Source: an uncultured Lachnospiraceae bacterium (lineage in GTDB: Bacteria; Bacillota; Clostridia; Lachnospirales; Lachnospiraceae). Taken from it: 64,000 bases of DNA. Below, in pieces: positions 1-8,457 of this stretch; position 1 is the stretch's first letter, and the number at the start of each line of letters is the position of its first letter. The DNA lies in contig CALWET010000016.1 of NCBI GenBank assembly GCA_944377385.1, positions 23,124 to 87,123 on the forward strand, read 5' to 3'. The translations under genes and the position numbers were made by a program. The notes under the pieces are model-generated. The model had not been told where the DNA came from. It was given only the letters and a program-made list of their open reading frames with translations, and ran no database searches.

Positions 1-78
1 GAGCTTTTGGAAACCAGTCCCATATATAAGGAGATATATATGCAGCAGCAGAAGGGAGGCGCAGAGGATGAGCAGTAA
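1..78 (+). CDS. ABC transporter ATP-binding protein, C-terminal end (partial)
   Basis: The window opens inside a reading frame that ends with a stop at 76-78. It encodes a tail reading ELLETSPIYKEIYMQQQKGG, which is the usual end of the nucleotide-binding domain of exporter-type ABC half-transporters. The next gene starts at 68, inside this frame, so the two are translationally coupled. They are likely to form a heterodimeric exporter. Only 25 codons are visible, so the call rests on the tail sequence and the neighbour. Confidence 0.7.
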   Translation, partial: ELLETSPIYKEIYMQQQKGGAEDEQ

Positions 79-1981
79 AACAGTAAATACAAAGCCCGTG
101 CAGCGCTTCAACAAGGATGTGGTAAAGAGACTGCTTTCATATATGACGGCCTACAAAAAAACTCTGGTAGTAGTCACGATATGCATACTGCTGTCAGCGC
201 TGGCATCGGCAGGCTCGGCAATGTTTGTTGAGATACTGATAGATAAATATATCACACCCCTGTTGCTTGAGGCATCACCGGTATTCTCCGGACTTGTCAA
301 AGCACTCTGCATGATGGCCGCAGTATATGCCGTAGGTGTCATATGCGGATATGCATATAATCGTCTGATGGTCACCATAGCCCAGGCGACCTTGAAAAAA
401 ATAAGGGATGACATGTTCTCACGCATGCAGTATCTGCCCATCAGCTTTTTCGATACTCATACCCATGGCGAGATCATGAGCCTTTATACAAACGATACTG
501 ATACGCTTAGGCAGTTCATAGCCCAGTCGCTGCCACATCTTGTATCCTCGATGTGTACGATGATAGCGGTGTTCTGCTGCATGATCTATCTGAGCATATG
601 GCTTACTCTGATAGTCATATTCAGCGTGGTGCTGATACTCCTGCTGGTCAGGAAGATCACCGGAAAGACTGCATTCTTCTTTGTAAAGCAGCAGCAGTCC
701 ATAGGCGCTCTGAATGGATATATCGAGGAGATGATAAACGGACAGAAGGTCATAAAGGTATTCTGTCATGAAGATAAGAACCTAGAGGGCTTTGCAAAGA
801 AAAATGAGGACTGGCGTCTGGCAGCCACTAATGCAAACGGACGTGCAAACTCCATGATGCCCATGATGAACGGACTTGGCTATGCCACCTATGTGGCCAT
901 AGCTATCATAGGCTCATATATGTCCATATCTCAGATACCTAATCTGGGCTTTGCAGGCACGGGCACCATCACCGTTGGAGTGATAGCCTCGTTCCTGACC
1001 CTGTCCAGAAACTTTATAAATCCCATATCCCAGATGGCCAATCAGTTCAATTCAGTCATCATGGCTCTGGCAGGAGCCGAAAGGATATTTAGGTTCATGG
1101 ACGAGCTGCCTGAGACGGACAACGGCTATGTGACCCTGGTCAATGCCAGGGAGGAAAATGGACAGCTCATCCCTTGTGAGGAGCACACCGGTACCTGGGC
1201 CTGGAAGCATCCTCATCAGGCAGACGGCACTGTTACCTATACAAAGCTTGAGGGGCGGGTGGTCCTTGATCATGTGGATTTTTCCTATGTCAAGGGCAAG
1301 GAGGTGCTGCATGACATCACGCTGTATGCAGAACCGGGACAAAAGATTGCTTTTGTAGGAGCCACCGGAGCAGGCAAGACGACTATCACAAATCTGATAA
1401 ACCGCTTCTATGATATAGATGACGGAAAGATAAGATATGATGGCATAAACATAAACAAGATAAAGAAGCAGGACCTGAGACGCTCCCTTGGCGTGGTGCT
1501 CCAGGATGTATATCTTTTCACAGGTACTGTAATGGAAAACATACGCTATGGAAAGCCGGATGCCACTGACGAGGAGTGTATAGCTGCGGCAAAGCTTGCC
1601 AATGCGGACAGCTTTATACGCATGCTGCCAAAGGGCTATAATACCTTGCTCAAGGGCGGAGGCGCAGGACTGAGCCAGGGACAGAGGCAGCTGCTGTCCA
1701 TAGCCAGGGCAGCGGTGGCAGACCCTCCTGTCATGATACTTGACGAGGCAACATCTTCAATAGATACACATACTGAGGCCCTGGTCCAGGCAGGAATGGA
1801 CAGGCTCATGAAGGGCCGCACCACCTTTGTCATAGCCCACAGGCTGTCCACTGTGCAGAATTCAGATGTGATCATGGTCCTGGACCATGGACGCATAATC
1901 GAGCGCGGCAGCCATGATGAGCTCATCGCAAAGAAGGGGACCTATTATCAGCTTTATACGGGAGCCTTTGAGCTTGAGTAA
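68..1981 (+). CDS. ABC transporter, fused permease/ATP-binding half (exporter type)
   Basis: 637 residues. The N-terminal part (about 1-330) is a six-helix type-I exporter membrane domain and the C-terminal part is an ATPase. Walker A GATGAGKTT lies near residue 433, the signature LSQGQRQ near 534 and Walker B VMILDEATSS near 555, followed by the IAHRLS switch. A linker of about 50 residues (about 350-400), richer in charged residues, separates the halves. The start overlaps the end of the preceding ABC gene by 11 bases and has a GGGAGG ribosome site, so the two subunits probably work as a heterodimer in the membrane. The substrate cannot be read from sequence. Multidrug, lipid or peptide export are all possible. 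Confidence 0.93.
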   Translation: MSSKTVNTKPVQRFNKDVVKRLLSYMTAYKKTLVVVTICILLSALASAGSAMFVEILIDKYITPLLLEASPVFSGLVKALCMMAAVYAVGVICGYAYNRLMVTIAQATLKKIRDDMFSRMQYLPISFFDTHTHGEIMSLYTNDTDTLRQFIAQSLPHLVSSMCTMIAVFCCMIYLSIWLTLIVIFSVVLILLLVRKITGKTAFFFVKQQQSIGALNGYIEEMINGQKVIKVFCHEDKNLEGFAKKNEDWRLAATNANGRANSMMPMMNGLGYATYVAIAIIGSYMSISQIPNLGFAGTGTITVGVIASFLTLSRNFINPISQMANQFNSVIMALAGAERIFRFMDELPETDNGYVTLVNAREENGQLIPCEEHTGTWAWKHPHQADGTVTYTKLEGRVVLDHVDFSYVKGKEVLHDITLYAEPGQKIAFVGATGAGKTTITNLINRFYDIDDGKIRYDGININKIKKQDLRRSLGVVLQDVYLFTGTVMENIRYGKPDATDEECIAAAKLANADSFIRMLPKGYNTLLKGGGAGLSQGQRQLLSIARAAVADPPVMILDEATSSIDTHTEALVQAGMDRLMKGRTTFVIAHRLSTVQNSDVIMVLDHGRIIERGSHDELIAKKGTYYQLYTGAFELE

Positions 1982-1994
1982 AGGTGAGGATGGG

Positions 1995-2024
1995 GCAGGA
2001 AAGTCACGCTTTCCTGCTCTTTTC
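1995..2024 (+). terminator. Intrinsic terminator after the ABC exporter
   Basis: A perfect 9-bp stem (GCAGGAAAG with CTTTCCTGC, loop of 5) is followed by TCTTTT. It sits 14 bases after the ABC stop codon and closes that operon. Confidence 0.85.
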
Positions 2025-2061
2025 TGACTGATGATAAGTTTACTCCGTTCGCATATTGCTG

Positions 2062-2116
2062 TTGCACGATCTTTACACATAGCATATAATATAGTTGTAC
2101 ATACATTGGTGTGTAC
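2062..2116 (+). promoter_or_regulatory. vapBC promoter and likely autoregulatory operator
   Basis: A -35 TTGCAC (2062-2067), a 17-base spacer and a consensus -10 TATAAT (2085-2090) form a strong promoter. Just downstream is an inverted repeat GTACATAC-ATTG-GTGTGTAC (2097-2116; 7 of 8 positions pair). Antitoxins of this type normally bind palindromes over their own promoter, so this is the probable VapB operator (inference). Confidence 0.65.
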
Positions 2117-2137
2117 GATGTGATGGGAGGAAAGCTT

Positions 2138-2374
2138 ATGATAATGACGAAAATTTTTAAAAACGGAAACAGTCAGGCAATACGCATACCTCAGGAAATG
2201 AGGACGGAAAAAAAAGATTATTACATGAATAAGATCGGAGACATTTACATTGCCGTTCCTACAGATGATCCATGGGCGGCAGCATGTTTGACCGTAGGGA
2301 CCTTCCCTGAAGATTTTATGGGCGACCGAGAGCAGCCTTCTTGGCAGGATGTTCAGAGCAGGGAGGACATTTGA
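2138..2374 (+). CDS. vapB: VapB-type antitoxin (AbrB/MazE-like fold)
   Basis: 78 residues from the ATG at 2138, which follows GGGAGG at 2125-2130; a second ATG at 2144 is also possible. The N-terminal segment IFKNGNSQAIRIPQE is the hallmark of AbrB/MazE-type DNA-binding antitoxins. The C-terminal half, with PWAAACLTVGTFPEDFM, is the part expected to wrap and block the toxin. It overlaps vapC by one base in a TGATG arrangement. The family role is to neutralise the adjacent PIN-domain ribonuclease and repress the operon. Confidence 0.88.
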   Translation: MIMTKIFKNGNSQAIRIPQEMRTEKKDYYMNKIGDIYIAVPTDDPWAAACLTVGTFPEDFMGDREQPSWQDVQSREDI

Positions 2375-2778
2375 TGTATTTGCTTGATACAAATATCTGT
2401 ATTTATCTTATAAAGAACTCTTATCCTTTCATGACGAAAAAAGTGTTTTCATACGAGCCTTCGGATATAGCCATATCTTCGGTCACAGTATTTGAGCTTG
2501 AGTATGGAGCAGCCAAAAGTAAATGGAGTGAAGAAACGAAGAGAAAGCTTGCCATGTTTTTATCTCCATTTACGATTTTGCATTTTTCCACGGAGGATGC
2601 CATTGCGGCAGGACAGGTACGGGCGGAGCTTGAGAAAAGCGGACGACCGATAGGACCGTATGACACGTTGATAGCAGCCCAAGGGATATCCCGTGGTCTT
2701 ATCATAGTAACACACAATACAAATGAATTTATAAGAGTCCCGGGTATCAAGCTTGAGGATTGGGTCACAACCACGTGA
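2374..2778 (+). CDS. vapC: VapC toxin, PIN-domain ribonuclease
   Basis: 134 residues from the ATG at 2374. The start overlaps the vapB stop and is preceded by GGGAGG at 2361-2366; the reading frame is open further upstream but that extension lies inside vapB. PIN-domain acidic residues are in place: LLDTN near the N-terminus, FELEYGA, PYDTLIAA and the C-terminal VTHNTNEF...LEDW. This matches Mg-dependent VapC endoribonucleases, many of which cleave tRNA or rRNA. The substrate here is unknown. The locus may act as a stabilisation or stress module. Confidence 0.92.
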   Translation: MYLLDTNICIYLIKNSYPFMTKKVFSYEPSDIAISSVTVFELEYGAAKSKWSEETKRKLAMFLSPFTILHFSTEDAIAAGQVRAELEKSGRPIGPYDTLIAAQGISRGLIIVTHNTNEFIRVPGIKLEDWVTTT

Positions 2779-2847
2779 TCAGATATATTAAAATTTAGAC
2801 GTCAGTCTCATCAGAGTACAAGTCTGGCTTTCTTATGCCCAGAAGGG

Positions 2848-2979
2848 CTAAGGATGCGTCTGCTGCCGAAGTTCTATGACTAAGGTCAGCAATGCAATGA
2901 TAAACATACCAAAGGCCATCAGGTCTTTATAGTCAAATTTCGAGTAAATAGCTTCTTTCACATCTCTCTCAGATACCAC
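2848..2979 (-). CDS. Small holin-like toxin (type I toxin-like membrane peptide)
   Basis: A 43-residue ORF on the minus strand. The core LMAFGMFIIALLTLVIEL is one hydrophobic helix containing the FGxFIIALLTL pattern of the putative holin-like toxin family found in Firmicutes (compare Fst/TxpA-type membrane toxins). The tail is short and polar (RQQTHP). The first GTG (2979) lies only one base after AAAGGAG, and a second in-frame GTG at 2961 is also possible, so the start is uncertain. A promoter sits just upstream on the same strand. The gene faces vapC tail to tail. An antisense RNA antitoxin would be expected but was not identified. Confidence 0.6.
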   Translation of the reverse strand: MVSERDVKEAIYSKFDYKDLMAFGMFIIALLTLVIELRQQTHP

Positions 2980-2987
2980 TCTCCTTT

Positions 2988-3044
2988 TTTTTAGGAAAAT
3001 ATAAGGTGTACTTTATTTTATCCTAAAAATAACATCCCTTTCAA
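2988..3044 (-). promoter_or_regulatory. Promoter with palindrome for the holin-like toxin gene
   Basis: On the minus strand, TTGAAA (3044-3039), 18 bases, then TAAAAT (3020-3015). A perfect 9-bp inverted repeat, TTTTTAGGA (2988-2996) with TCCTAAAAA (3021-3029), brackets the -10 and the start of transcription. It could be an operator or a 5' hairpin that masks the ribosome site. Confidence 0.5.
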
Positions 3045-3184
3045 TGAAGTAAGATCGAATTAAAAATCGTGAAGAATACGCCTCTTATTGCGCAAAATCT
3101 GTACATTTTAAGATCATGAAATAAATTAAAACTGAATATGGGGACATAGCCCAAATCAACACAAAAATCAAAGAGGAAAAAGAT

Positions 3185-3274
3185 ATGCGCAGATCAGTGA
3201 AATCAAGGACTTTTATCTATAATGGGATATGCCTGTCAAACGAGCCTACGGACGGCTTTGGGATGTACTCTTAA
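3185..3274 (+). CDS. Possible 29-codon ORF, unknown
   Basis: ATG at 3185 after an A-rich AGAGGAAAAAG ribosome-site-like stretch. It encodes 28 residues beginning MRRSVKSRTFIYNG and runs into the 3' end of the convergent AraC gene. No family is recognised and the overlap argues against it. It is listed only because of the ribosome site. Confidence 0.15.
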   Translation: MRRSVKSRTFIYNGICLSNEPTDGFGMYS

Positions 3275-4097
3275 AGCTGCTGGGGCTTGTGCCGAAGCGG
3301 CTTTTGAATGCTCGATAAAATGTAGCAGTATCACGGAAGCCAGCCTCATAGCAGGCATCTGTGACGGAGGCTCCGGAAAGCAGGCTCTGTCTTGCAAGAT
3401 AGAGCCTTTTTTCTGTTATGTATTTATGCAGAGTATAACCGGTCTCAGCTTTGAAAAGATGCATCAGATAGGTCCTGTTTACATGGACGCCCTCGGCTAT
3501 CATATCTATGGAGAGTCCTTCCCTCATATGATGATTTATGTATGCCAGGGCTTCAAGTATCACCGGGTTTGAGGAGGAAAGGCTGGCACTGCCTGAAAGC
3601 TCCTCTGCCATAAGGTTGCTTAGCCATATGGAAAAGGCCAGTATGAGAGATCTTTGGTAGAGCTCTGAAAAGGCTGCCGTATCCCGGGAGCCGACAAGCA
3701 GTGAGGAAAACATTGATAGCTCCGCCTCCCTTGTTCCCTTGAGCTCGGAAAGATGATACACATTCTCGGAGAGCTCCGTAAAAAGCCGTGAGAGGCCGTT
3801 CCCATCTTCGGTGATTCCTGATATGAAATCGGGAGCAAGATATATTATCAGCCGCTCATAGTCCTGGGCATCGTGGATGGTCAGACGATGCAGCTGTCCT
3901 GCTGGGACTATCACCAGGTCCAGGGGCCTAAGATCATAGTTTCTGCCTTCTATAAAATAGCTGACATTGCCGTTAAGGAAAAGCAGCAGCTTGTGAAAGT
4001 CATGGTAATGAGGCGAGATCTCGAGCTCGCTCCTGTCTTTAAGATAGAAGATCCTGTGGTCTCCTTCTATATAGCCTTTTCTTTTTCTTTCTTCCAT
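3246..4097 (-). CDS. AraC-family transcriptional regulator
   Basis: 283 residues. The N-terminal cupin-like sensor has the histidine-rich EISPHYHDFHKLLLF pattern and a VPAGQLHRL segment. The C-terminal AraC domain (about 185-283) has two helix-turn-helices: IDMIAEGVHVNRTYLMHLFK and then VTDACYEAGFRDTATFYRAF, ending FGTSPSSF. It is divergent from fhs, so regulation of that gene is possible but unproven; the ligand is unknown. There is no ribosome site before the ATG. An extended -10 ends 7 bases upstream of it, so the mRNA is predicted to be leaderless. Confidence 0.9.
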   Translation of the reverse strand: MEERKRKGYIEGDHRIFYLKDRSELEISPHYHDFHKLLLFLNGNVSYFIEGRNYDLRPLDLVIVPAGQLHRLTIHDAQDYERLIIYLAPDFISGITEDGNGLSRLFTELSENVYHLSELKGTREAELSMFSSLLVGSRDTAAFSELYQRSLILAFSIWLSNLMAEELSGSASLSSSNPVILEALAYINHHMREGLSIDMIAEGVHVNRTYLMHLFKAETGYTLHKYITEKRLYLARQSLLSGASVTDACYEAGFRDTATFYRAFKSRFGTSPSSFKSTSQSRP

Positions 4098-4104
4098 GTA
4101 TATA

Positions 4105-4131
4105 TTTATACCATATTTTTGACATGATCAA
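4105..4131 (-). promoter_or_regulatory. Extended -10 promoter for the AraC gene (predicted leaderless)
   Basis: On the minus strand TGGTATAAA (an extended -10, TATAAA at 4110-4105) with TTGATC about 15 bases upstream. The expected start of transcription falls at 4098-4097, which is the A of the AraC start codon. Confidence 0.5.
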
Positions 4132-4189
4132 TCTTTTTTTATGAAGTTACTTAGAGCATACATCTCCTAAAGCATATATGAGCTTTTTA

Positions 4190-4198
4190 TGATATAAT
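4190..4198 (+). promoter_or_regulatory. Extended -10 promoter of fhs
   Basis: TGATATAAT, an extended -10 with consensus TATAAT at 4193-4198, about 70 bases before the fhs start. The leader contains GGTCT and AGACC arms that could form a weak hairpin. No THF riboswitch was seen here. Confidence 0.6.
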
Positions 4199-4267
4199 TG
4201 TCGGAAATGAGGATTGGTCTGTTTGAGAGGGAAACGGAGAAGAGACCATGTGAGCCAAGGAGGAGAT

Positions 4268-5947
4268 ATGACAAGGCAGAGGACAGACATAGAGATCGCT
4301 CAGGAGGCAAGACTGTGCCCCATAGGGGAGATAGCAGATTCTCTTGGTATAGCTGAGGAATATGTGGAGCAGTATGGAAAATATAAGGCAAAAATAGATA
4401 ACAGACTGCTTTCCGATATGAAGGATGAAAAAGATGGCAGGCTCATACTGGTGACTGCCATTACGCCCACTCCTGCGGGAGAGGGCAAGACCACCACGTC
4501 CATAGGCCTGGCCGATGGGCTTCGCAGGATCGGTAAAAAGAGCGTTCTTGCTCTTCGTGAGCCAAGCCTTGGTCCGGTATTTGGCATAAAGGGAGGAGCG
4601 GCAGGCGGAGGCTACGCCCAGGTAGTGCCCATGGAGGATATCAACCTGCATTTTACGGGAGATTTTCATGCCATAGGGGCTGCAAACAATCTGCTGGCAG
4701 CGATGCTGGACAATCATATATATCAGGGAAACAGCCTAGGCATAGATGTAAAAAGGGTCGTGTGGAAGCGTGCCGTGGACATGAATGACAGGCAGCTGAG
4801 AAATCTGGTGGACGGCCTTGGAAAGCGTACAGACGGTGTGCCAAGAGAGGACGGCTTTGAGATAACGGTGGCCTCTGAGATCATGGCTGTGCTCTGCCTT
4901 GCCGCAGACCTGCACGATCTAAAGGACAGGCTTGGGCGCATCATAGTCGCCTACAGGCATGATGGCAGCCCTGTGACCTGCAGAGACCTGAAGGCTCAGG
5001 GAGCTATGGCTGCGCTTTTAAAGGATGCCATCAAGCCAAATCTCGTGCAGACCCTGGAGCATACACCGGCCTTTGTACACGGAGGGCCTTTTGCAAACAT
5101 AGCCCATGGCTGCAATAGTGTGACGGCTACACGCATGGCCATGAAGCTTTCTGATTATACCGTGACGGAGGCTGGCTTTGGAGCTGATCTTGGAGCCGAG
5201 AAGTTCATGGACATCAAGTGCCGTATGTCTGGGCTTAGGCCCTCCTGTGTGGTTGTAGTGGCCACGGTCAGGGCCCTCAAGATGCACGGAGGCGCAGGCA
5301 AGGACGAGCTTTCAAAGGAGGACCTTGCTGCTCTGAAAAAAGGTCTGCCAAATCTTTTTCGTCATGTGGAAAACATGACTAAGGTCTACGGAATACCCGC
5401 AGTGGTGGCGGTAAACGCCTTTCCCACGGATACTGAGGCAGAGCAGAGGCTCATCATGGACAGCTGCAATGAAAGAGGTTTCAGAGCTGTGCTTTCAACG
5501 GTGTGGGCTCAAGGAGGAGCCGGAGCCGTAGAGCTTGCAAAGGCAGTGACAGAGCTTTGTGAGCAGGACTCAGAGCTTCATTTTGCCTATGGCGACGAGC
5601 TTTCCATAGAGGAAAAGATAGATGCCATATCAAGGCGCATCTATCATGCCGACGGGGCGGATCTCACGCCCCAGGCCAGGACAGCGGCAAAAGAGCTTAC
5701 AGAGCTCGGATTTTCGTCACTTCCTATATGCATGGCAAAGACGCAGTACAGCTTTTCTGACGATCCGTCTCTCCTTGGAGCGCCGGAGGGCTTCAGGATC
5801 ACTGTCAGGGATCTCAAGGTAAAAGCCGGGGCCGGCTTTATAGTTGGCTACACCGGCGACATACTGACCATGCCCGGGCTGCCCAGGGTACCGGCAGCAG
5901 AGGGTATAGATGTGACGGATGAGGGAATCATCACAGGACTGTTCTGA
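4268..5947 (+). CDS. fhs: Formate-tetrahydrofolate ligase (formyl-THF synthetase)
   Basis: 559 residues from the ATG at 4268, chosen over an upstream in-frame codon because AAGGAGGAGAT precedes it and the length matches the family (about 556-560). It makes 10-formyl-THF from formate, THF and ATP in the cytoplasm. The P-loop [14 protein letters not shown] lies near residue 67, and the [11 protein letters not shown] and NFANIAHG-like ([10 protein letters not shown]) blocks are typical. fchA follows at 141 bases, so the two genes supply the formyl and methenyl steps of one-carbon or Wood-Ljungdahl-type methyl-branch chemistry. The other branch genes are not in the window. Confidence 0.97.
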   Translation: MTRQRTDIEIAQEARLCPIGEIADSLGIAEEYVEQYGKYKAKIDNRLLSDMKDEKDGRLILVTAITPTPAGEGKTTTSIGLADGLRRIGKKSVLALREPSLGPVFGIKGGAAGGGYAQVVPMEDINLHFTGDFHAIGAANNLLAAMLDNHIYQGNSLGIDVKRVVWKRAVDMNDRQLRNLVDGLGKRTDGVPREDGFEITVASEIMAVLCLAADLHDLKDRLGRIIVAYRHDGSPVTCRDLKAQGAMAALLKDAIKPNLVQTLEHTPAFVHGGPFANIAHGCNSVTATRMAMKLSDYTVTEAGFGADLGAEKFMDIKCRMSGLRPSCVVVVATVRALKMHGGAGKDELSKEDLAALKKGLPNLFRHVENMTKVYGIPAVVAVNAFPTDTEAEQRLIMDSCNERGFRAVLSTVWAQGGAGAVELAKAVTELCEQDSELHFAYGDELSIEEKIDAISRRIYHADGADLTPQARTAAKELTELGFSSLPICMAKTQYSFSDDPSLLGAPEGFRITVRDLKVKAGAGFIVGYTGDILTMPGLPRVPAAEGIDVTDEGIITGLF

Positions 5948-6088
5948 GTTATTCATCAAGCTTTCAAAAATCACAGCCTTGTTCTGAGTTGCACCCTGGA
6001 CCTGAAAAAAGGATGCATGAAGGGGAAGGCAGCGATTAAAATATAGGGAAGCAGAAACAGAGCCCAGGAAAAGAAAGAGGTAGAGATC

Positions 6089-6730
6089 TTGAAATATGAG
6101 TTTGAAAAGCAGAGTATAGAGGCTTTTATGTCAGAGCTTGCTTCAAAAAGCTCAGTGCCGGGAGGCGGGGGAGCTGCAGGGCTCATAGCGGCCACAGGAG
6201 CTGCCCTTTCCTCCATGGTGGCAAATCTGACCGTGGGCAAGCCAAAGTATGCCGGGGTAAATGACGACATGGTCAGGATCCTTGCAGATTGCGAAGGACT
6301 CAGAGAAAGGCTCATCTCCCTTATGAACAGGGACGCTGAGGCCTTTGAGCCTCTGAGCCGGGCCTACAGGCTTCCATCGGACACGGAGGAGGAAAAGGCT
6401 GAAAAGACAAGGGTCATGGAGCAGTGTCTGAGAGACAGTGCTCTGGTGCCTCTGGAGCTTATGAAGGCCTGCTGTGCCGGAATAGATATGGCACTGGAGC
6501 TGTCAGAGAAGGGCTCAAGGCTTGTGCTCAGTGATGCAGGCTGTGCGGCAGCGGCCTTTTCCGCATCCCTCAGAAGCGCCTGGCTCAATGTCTGCATCAA
6601 TACCTCCTCCATGCAGGATAGAGCTTATGCGCAGAAGCTTGAGGCTGAAGGGGAAGAACTTCTTTCCCTTGGCCTTGAAAGAGCAGATAGGGCATACTTT
6701 GCCGTGCTATCGGCTTTGAAAAGGCGGTGA
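6089..6730 (+). CDS. fchA: FchA-type methenyl-THF cyclohydrolase / formiminotransferase-cyclodeaminase family
   Basis: 213 residues from a TTG start with GAGGT upstream; the ATG at 6096 is out of frame. The block SVPGGGGAAGLIAATGAAL followed by LTVGKPKYA is characteristic of the cyclodeaminase/FchA fold. The length matches stand-alone FchA proteins (about 210). It likely interconverts methenyl-THF and formyl-THF, or deaminates formimino-THF, in the cytoplasm. It lies downstream of fhs on the same strand, and that pairing favours the cyclohydrolase role. It is followed by a strong hairpin terminator. Confidence 0.9.
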   Translation: MKYEFEKQSIEAFMSELASKSSVPGGGGAAGLIAATGAALSSMVANLTVGKPKYAGVNDDMVRILADCEGLRERLISLMNRDAEAFEPLSRAYRLPSDTEEEKAEKTRVMEQCLRDSALVPLELMKACCAGIDMALELSEKGSRLVLSDAGCAAAAFSASLRSAWLNVCINTSSMQDRAYAQKLEAEGEELLSLGLERADRAYFAVLSALKRR

Positions 6731-6783
6731 TGAAAGAAAATAAAAAGCTTATCCTGTATTATGTGATAATTCAATAAAACATA

Positions 6784-6833
6784 AATAATGCCGCAGGGTC
6801 ACAAAAGACATCCTGCGGCACGCATTATTTTTT
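6784..6833. terminator. Terminator between convergent fchA and metK
   Basis: GCCGCAGG (6790-6797) pairs with CCTGCGGC (6812-6819), extended by AATAATG/CATTATT around a 3-base bulge, and is followed on the + strand by a T-run. It lies between convergent genes and probably works mainly for fchA. Confidence 0.85.
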
Positions 6834-6913
6834 AATACATTTTGTCAGAAAATCAAATCCTTCTTTAACTAAGGACATCATATAGCTTTGTATATCTCAG
6901 CAATAGCTCATCC

Positions 6914-8104
6914 TTATTGCAGTGCTTCTACAGCTGCTTTGAGCTCCTCGACTTTATCCGTGTGCTCCCAGGGAAGATTCACATCTGTGCGTCCGAAGTG
7001 TCCGTATGCAGAGGTCTGCTTATATATAGGCCTCCTCAGATCCAGCATTTTGATTATGCCGGCAGGCCTGAAATCAAAGACCTTCCTTATGGCCTCGGTG
7101 AGCAGCTCCTCAGGTACCTTTGAGGTGCCAAAGGTATTTATCATGACAGAGGTAGGTGTAGCCACTCCGATGGCATAGCTCAGCTGTATCTCTACTCTGT
7201 CGCAGAGTCCTGCGGCTACCAGGTTCTTTGCCGCATATCTGGCTGCATAGCTGGCACTCCTGTCCACCTTTGTGGGATCCTTTCCTGAGTAAGCTCCGCC
7301 GCCGTGACGGGCATATCCGCCATAGGAATCCACGATGATCTTGCGTCCTGTAAGGCCGCTGTCCCCATGAGGGCCTCCAATGACAAAACGGCCTGTGGGA
7401 TTGATATAATACTTGGTATCCTCATCCAGCATATCTGAAGGCACCACGGCCTTTATGACCTTTTCCATGACATCTGCCTCGATCTGCTCATGAGTCACAT
7501 TGGGATCGTGCTGGGTGCTGACTACTATGGCATCTATGCGGATGGGATGCCCTGCATCGTCATATTCCACGGTGACCTGGGACTTGCCGTCCGGACGCAG
7601 ATAGGTGAGCTCTCCGCTCTTTCTGAGCTCCGAGAGGCGGCGTGTCAGCTTGTGAGCCATCATTATGGGATAAGGCATGAGCTCGGGAGTCTCATTGCAG
7701 GCATAGCCAAACATCATGCCCTGATCGCCGGCTCCAATGGAGGATATGTCCTCCTGGCCTTCCTTTGCCTCCAGGCTCTTGTCGACACCCAGAGCTATGT
7801 CGCCGGACTGCTGTCCGATGGCGGTTATGACTCCGCAGGTCTCGCAGTCAAAGCCGTACTTTGCCCTGTCATAGCCTGTCTCCCTGACTGTTTCCCTGAC
7901 GATGTCCTGGATATTTACGGAAGCCTTGGAGCTTATCTCTCCTATGACGACTATAAGGCCGGTGGTGCATGCCGTTTCACAGGCCACCCGGCTCATGGGA
8001 TCCTTTTCCAGGTAGGCGTCAAGTATGGCATCTGATATGCGGTCGCATATCTTGTCGGGATGTCCCTCTGTTACGCTTTCTGAAGTAAACAAACGTCTTT
8101 CCAA
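6914..8104 (-). CDS. metK: S-adenosylmethionine synthetase
   Basis: 396 residues from a TTG start at 8104, chosen because AAAGGAG lies 6 bases upstream and the product then begins [18 protein letters not shown], exactly as in the family. The frame stays open further upstream into the riboswitch leader, which is not coding. It joins methionine and ATP to make SAM. The signatures [12 protein letters not shown] (about residue 125) and [17 protein letters not shown] (about 271) are intact. It is controlled by a SAM-I riboswitch plus terminator just upstream, so the enzyme is shut off by its own product. Confidence 0.97.
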   Translation of the reverse strand: MERRLFTSESVTEGHPDKICDRISDAILDAYLEKDPMSRVACETACTTGLIVVIGEISSKASVNIQDIVRETVRETGYDRAKYGFDCETCGVITAIGQQSGDIALGVDKSLEAKEGQEDISSIGAGDQGMMFGYACNETPELMPYPIMMAHKLTRRLSELRKSGELTYLRPDGKSQVTVEYDDAGHPIRIDAIVVSTQHDPNVTHEQIEADVMEKVIKAVVPSDMLDEDTKYYINPTGRFVIGGPHGDSGLTGRKIIVDSYGGYARHGGGAYSGKDPTKVDRSASYAARYAAKNLVAAGLCDRVEIQLSYAIGVATPTSVMINTFGTSKVPEELLTEAIRKVFDFRPAGIIKMLDLRRPIYKQTSAYGHFGRTDVNLPWEHTDKVEELKAAVEALQ

Positions 8105-8187
8105 ATCCTGCTCCTTTCGCTGCTTCATGGCAGCCAATGATCTCGTGAACCTTTTCCCGGATCTTAAATCCCTTTGATTTATTGCAC

Positions 8188-8216
8188 TTAAAAGCCCGTG
8201 TCTTTTGAACACGGGC
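8188..8216 (-). terminator. Riboswitch-controlled terminator upstream of metK
   Basis: On the minus strand GCCCGTGT, a 7-base loop and ACACGGGC, then TTTT. It lies between the SAM-I aptamer and the metK start, so it is the expression platform that stops transcription when SAM is bound. Confidence 0.85.
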
Positions 8217-8232
8217 GAATGATCTAAGATCG

Positions 8233-8348
8233 CCTTGTTGTTCAAAGCAAGCGCTTCGCTCAGGCAGGCACCTTCCTCAGGCTGCGTATTCCTGAAGGGG
8301 TTGCCGTGGCTTCACAGGTCCTATGTACCTCCACCACTCGAAACAAGG
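8233..8348 (-). ncRNA. SAM-I (S-box) riboswitch aptamer
   Basis: On the minus strand the P1 arms CCTTGTT (8348-8342) and AACAAGG (8239-8233) enclose the S-box core: GGTGGAGG, then TGAAGCCACGGCAACC, a P3 hairpin of CTTCAG/CTGAGG, and the AAGGTGCC segment. Spacing and order match the SAM-I consensus. It lies upstream of metK, the most common target of this class. Confidence 0.93.
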
Positions 8349-8373
8349 TTCAGTATTTGATTGCGTAAAATGT

Positions 8374-8402
8374 ACTATAGCACAGGTTTTTCTTTTATTC
8401 AA
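8374..8402 (-). promoter_or_regulatory. metK promoter
   Basis: On the minus strand TTGAAT (8402-8397), 17 bases, then TATAGT (8379-8374) with a TG extension. Transcription would start a few bases before the SAM-I aptamer. Confidence 0.7.
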
Positions 8403-8415
8403 GACCGTTATAGGA

Positions 8416-8421
8416 TATAAT
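8416..8421 (+). promoter_or_regulatory. -10 element for the cytidylate-kinase-like gene
   Basis: A consensus TATAAT sits 37 bases before the ATG at 8458. No convincing -35 was seen. It is divergent from the metK promoter. Confidence 0.45.
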
Positions 8422-8457
8422 TATCAAAGGAGAAGATATTTTCAGGAGGAGGCATAT

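Noticed and set aside
3222-3572. 116-residue + strand ORF
   Set aside because: It is antisense to the AraC DNA-binding domain and has no ribosome site or recognisable domain.
4199-4267. THF riboswitch upstream of fhs
   Set aside because: The leader is too short and lacks the conserved GACGGGGAG and GGACGAA blocks found upstream of folT.
8105-8245. Longer metK reading frame
   Set aside because: It runs through the riboswitch terminator; the TTG at 8104 gives the family's N-terminus.
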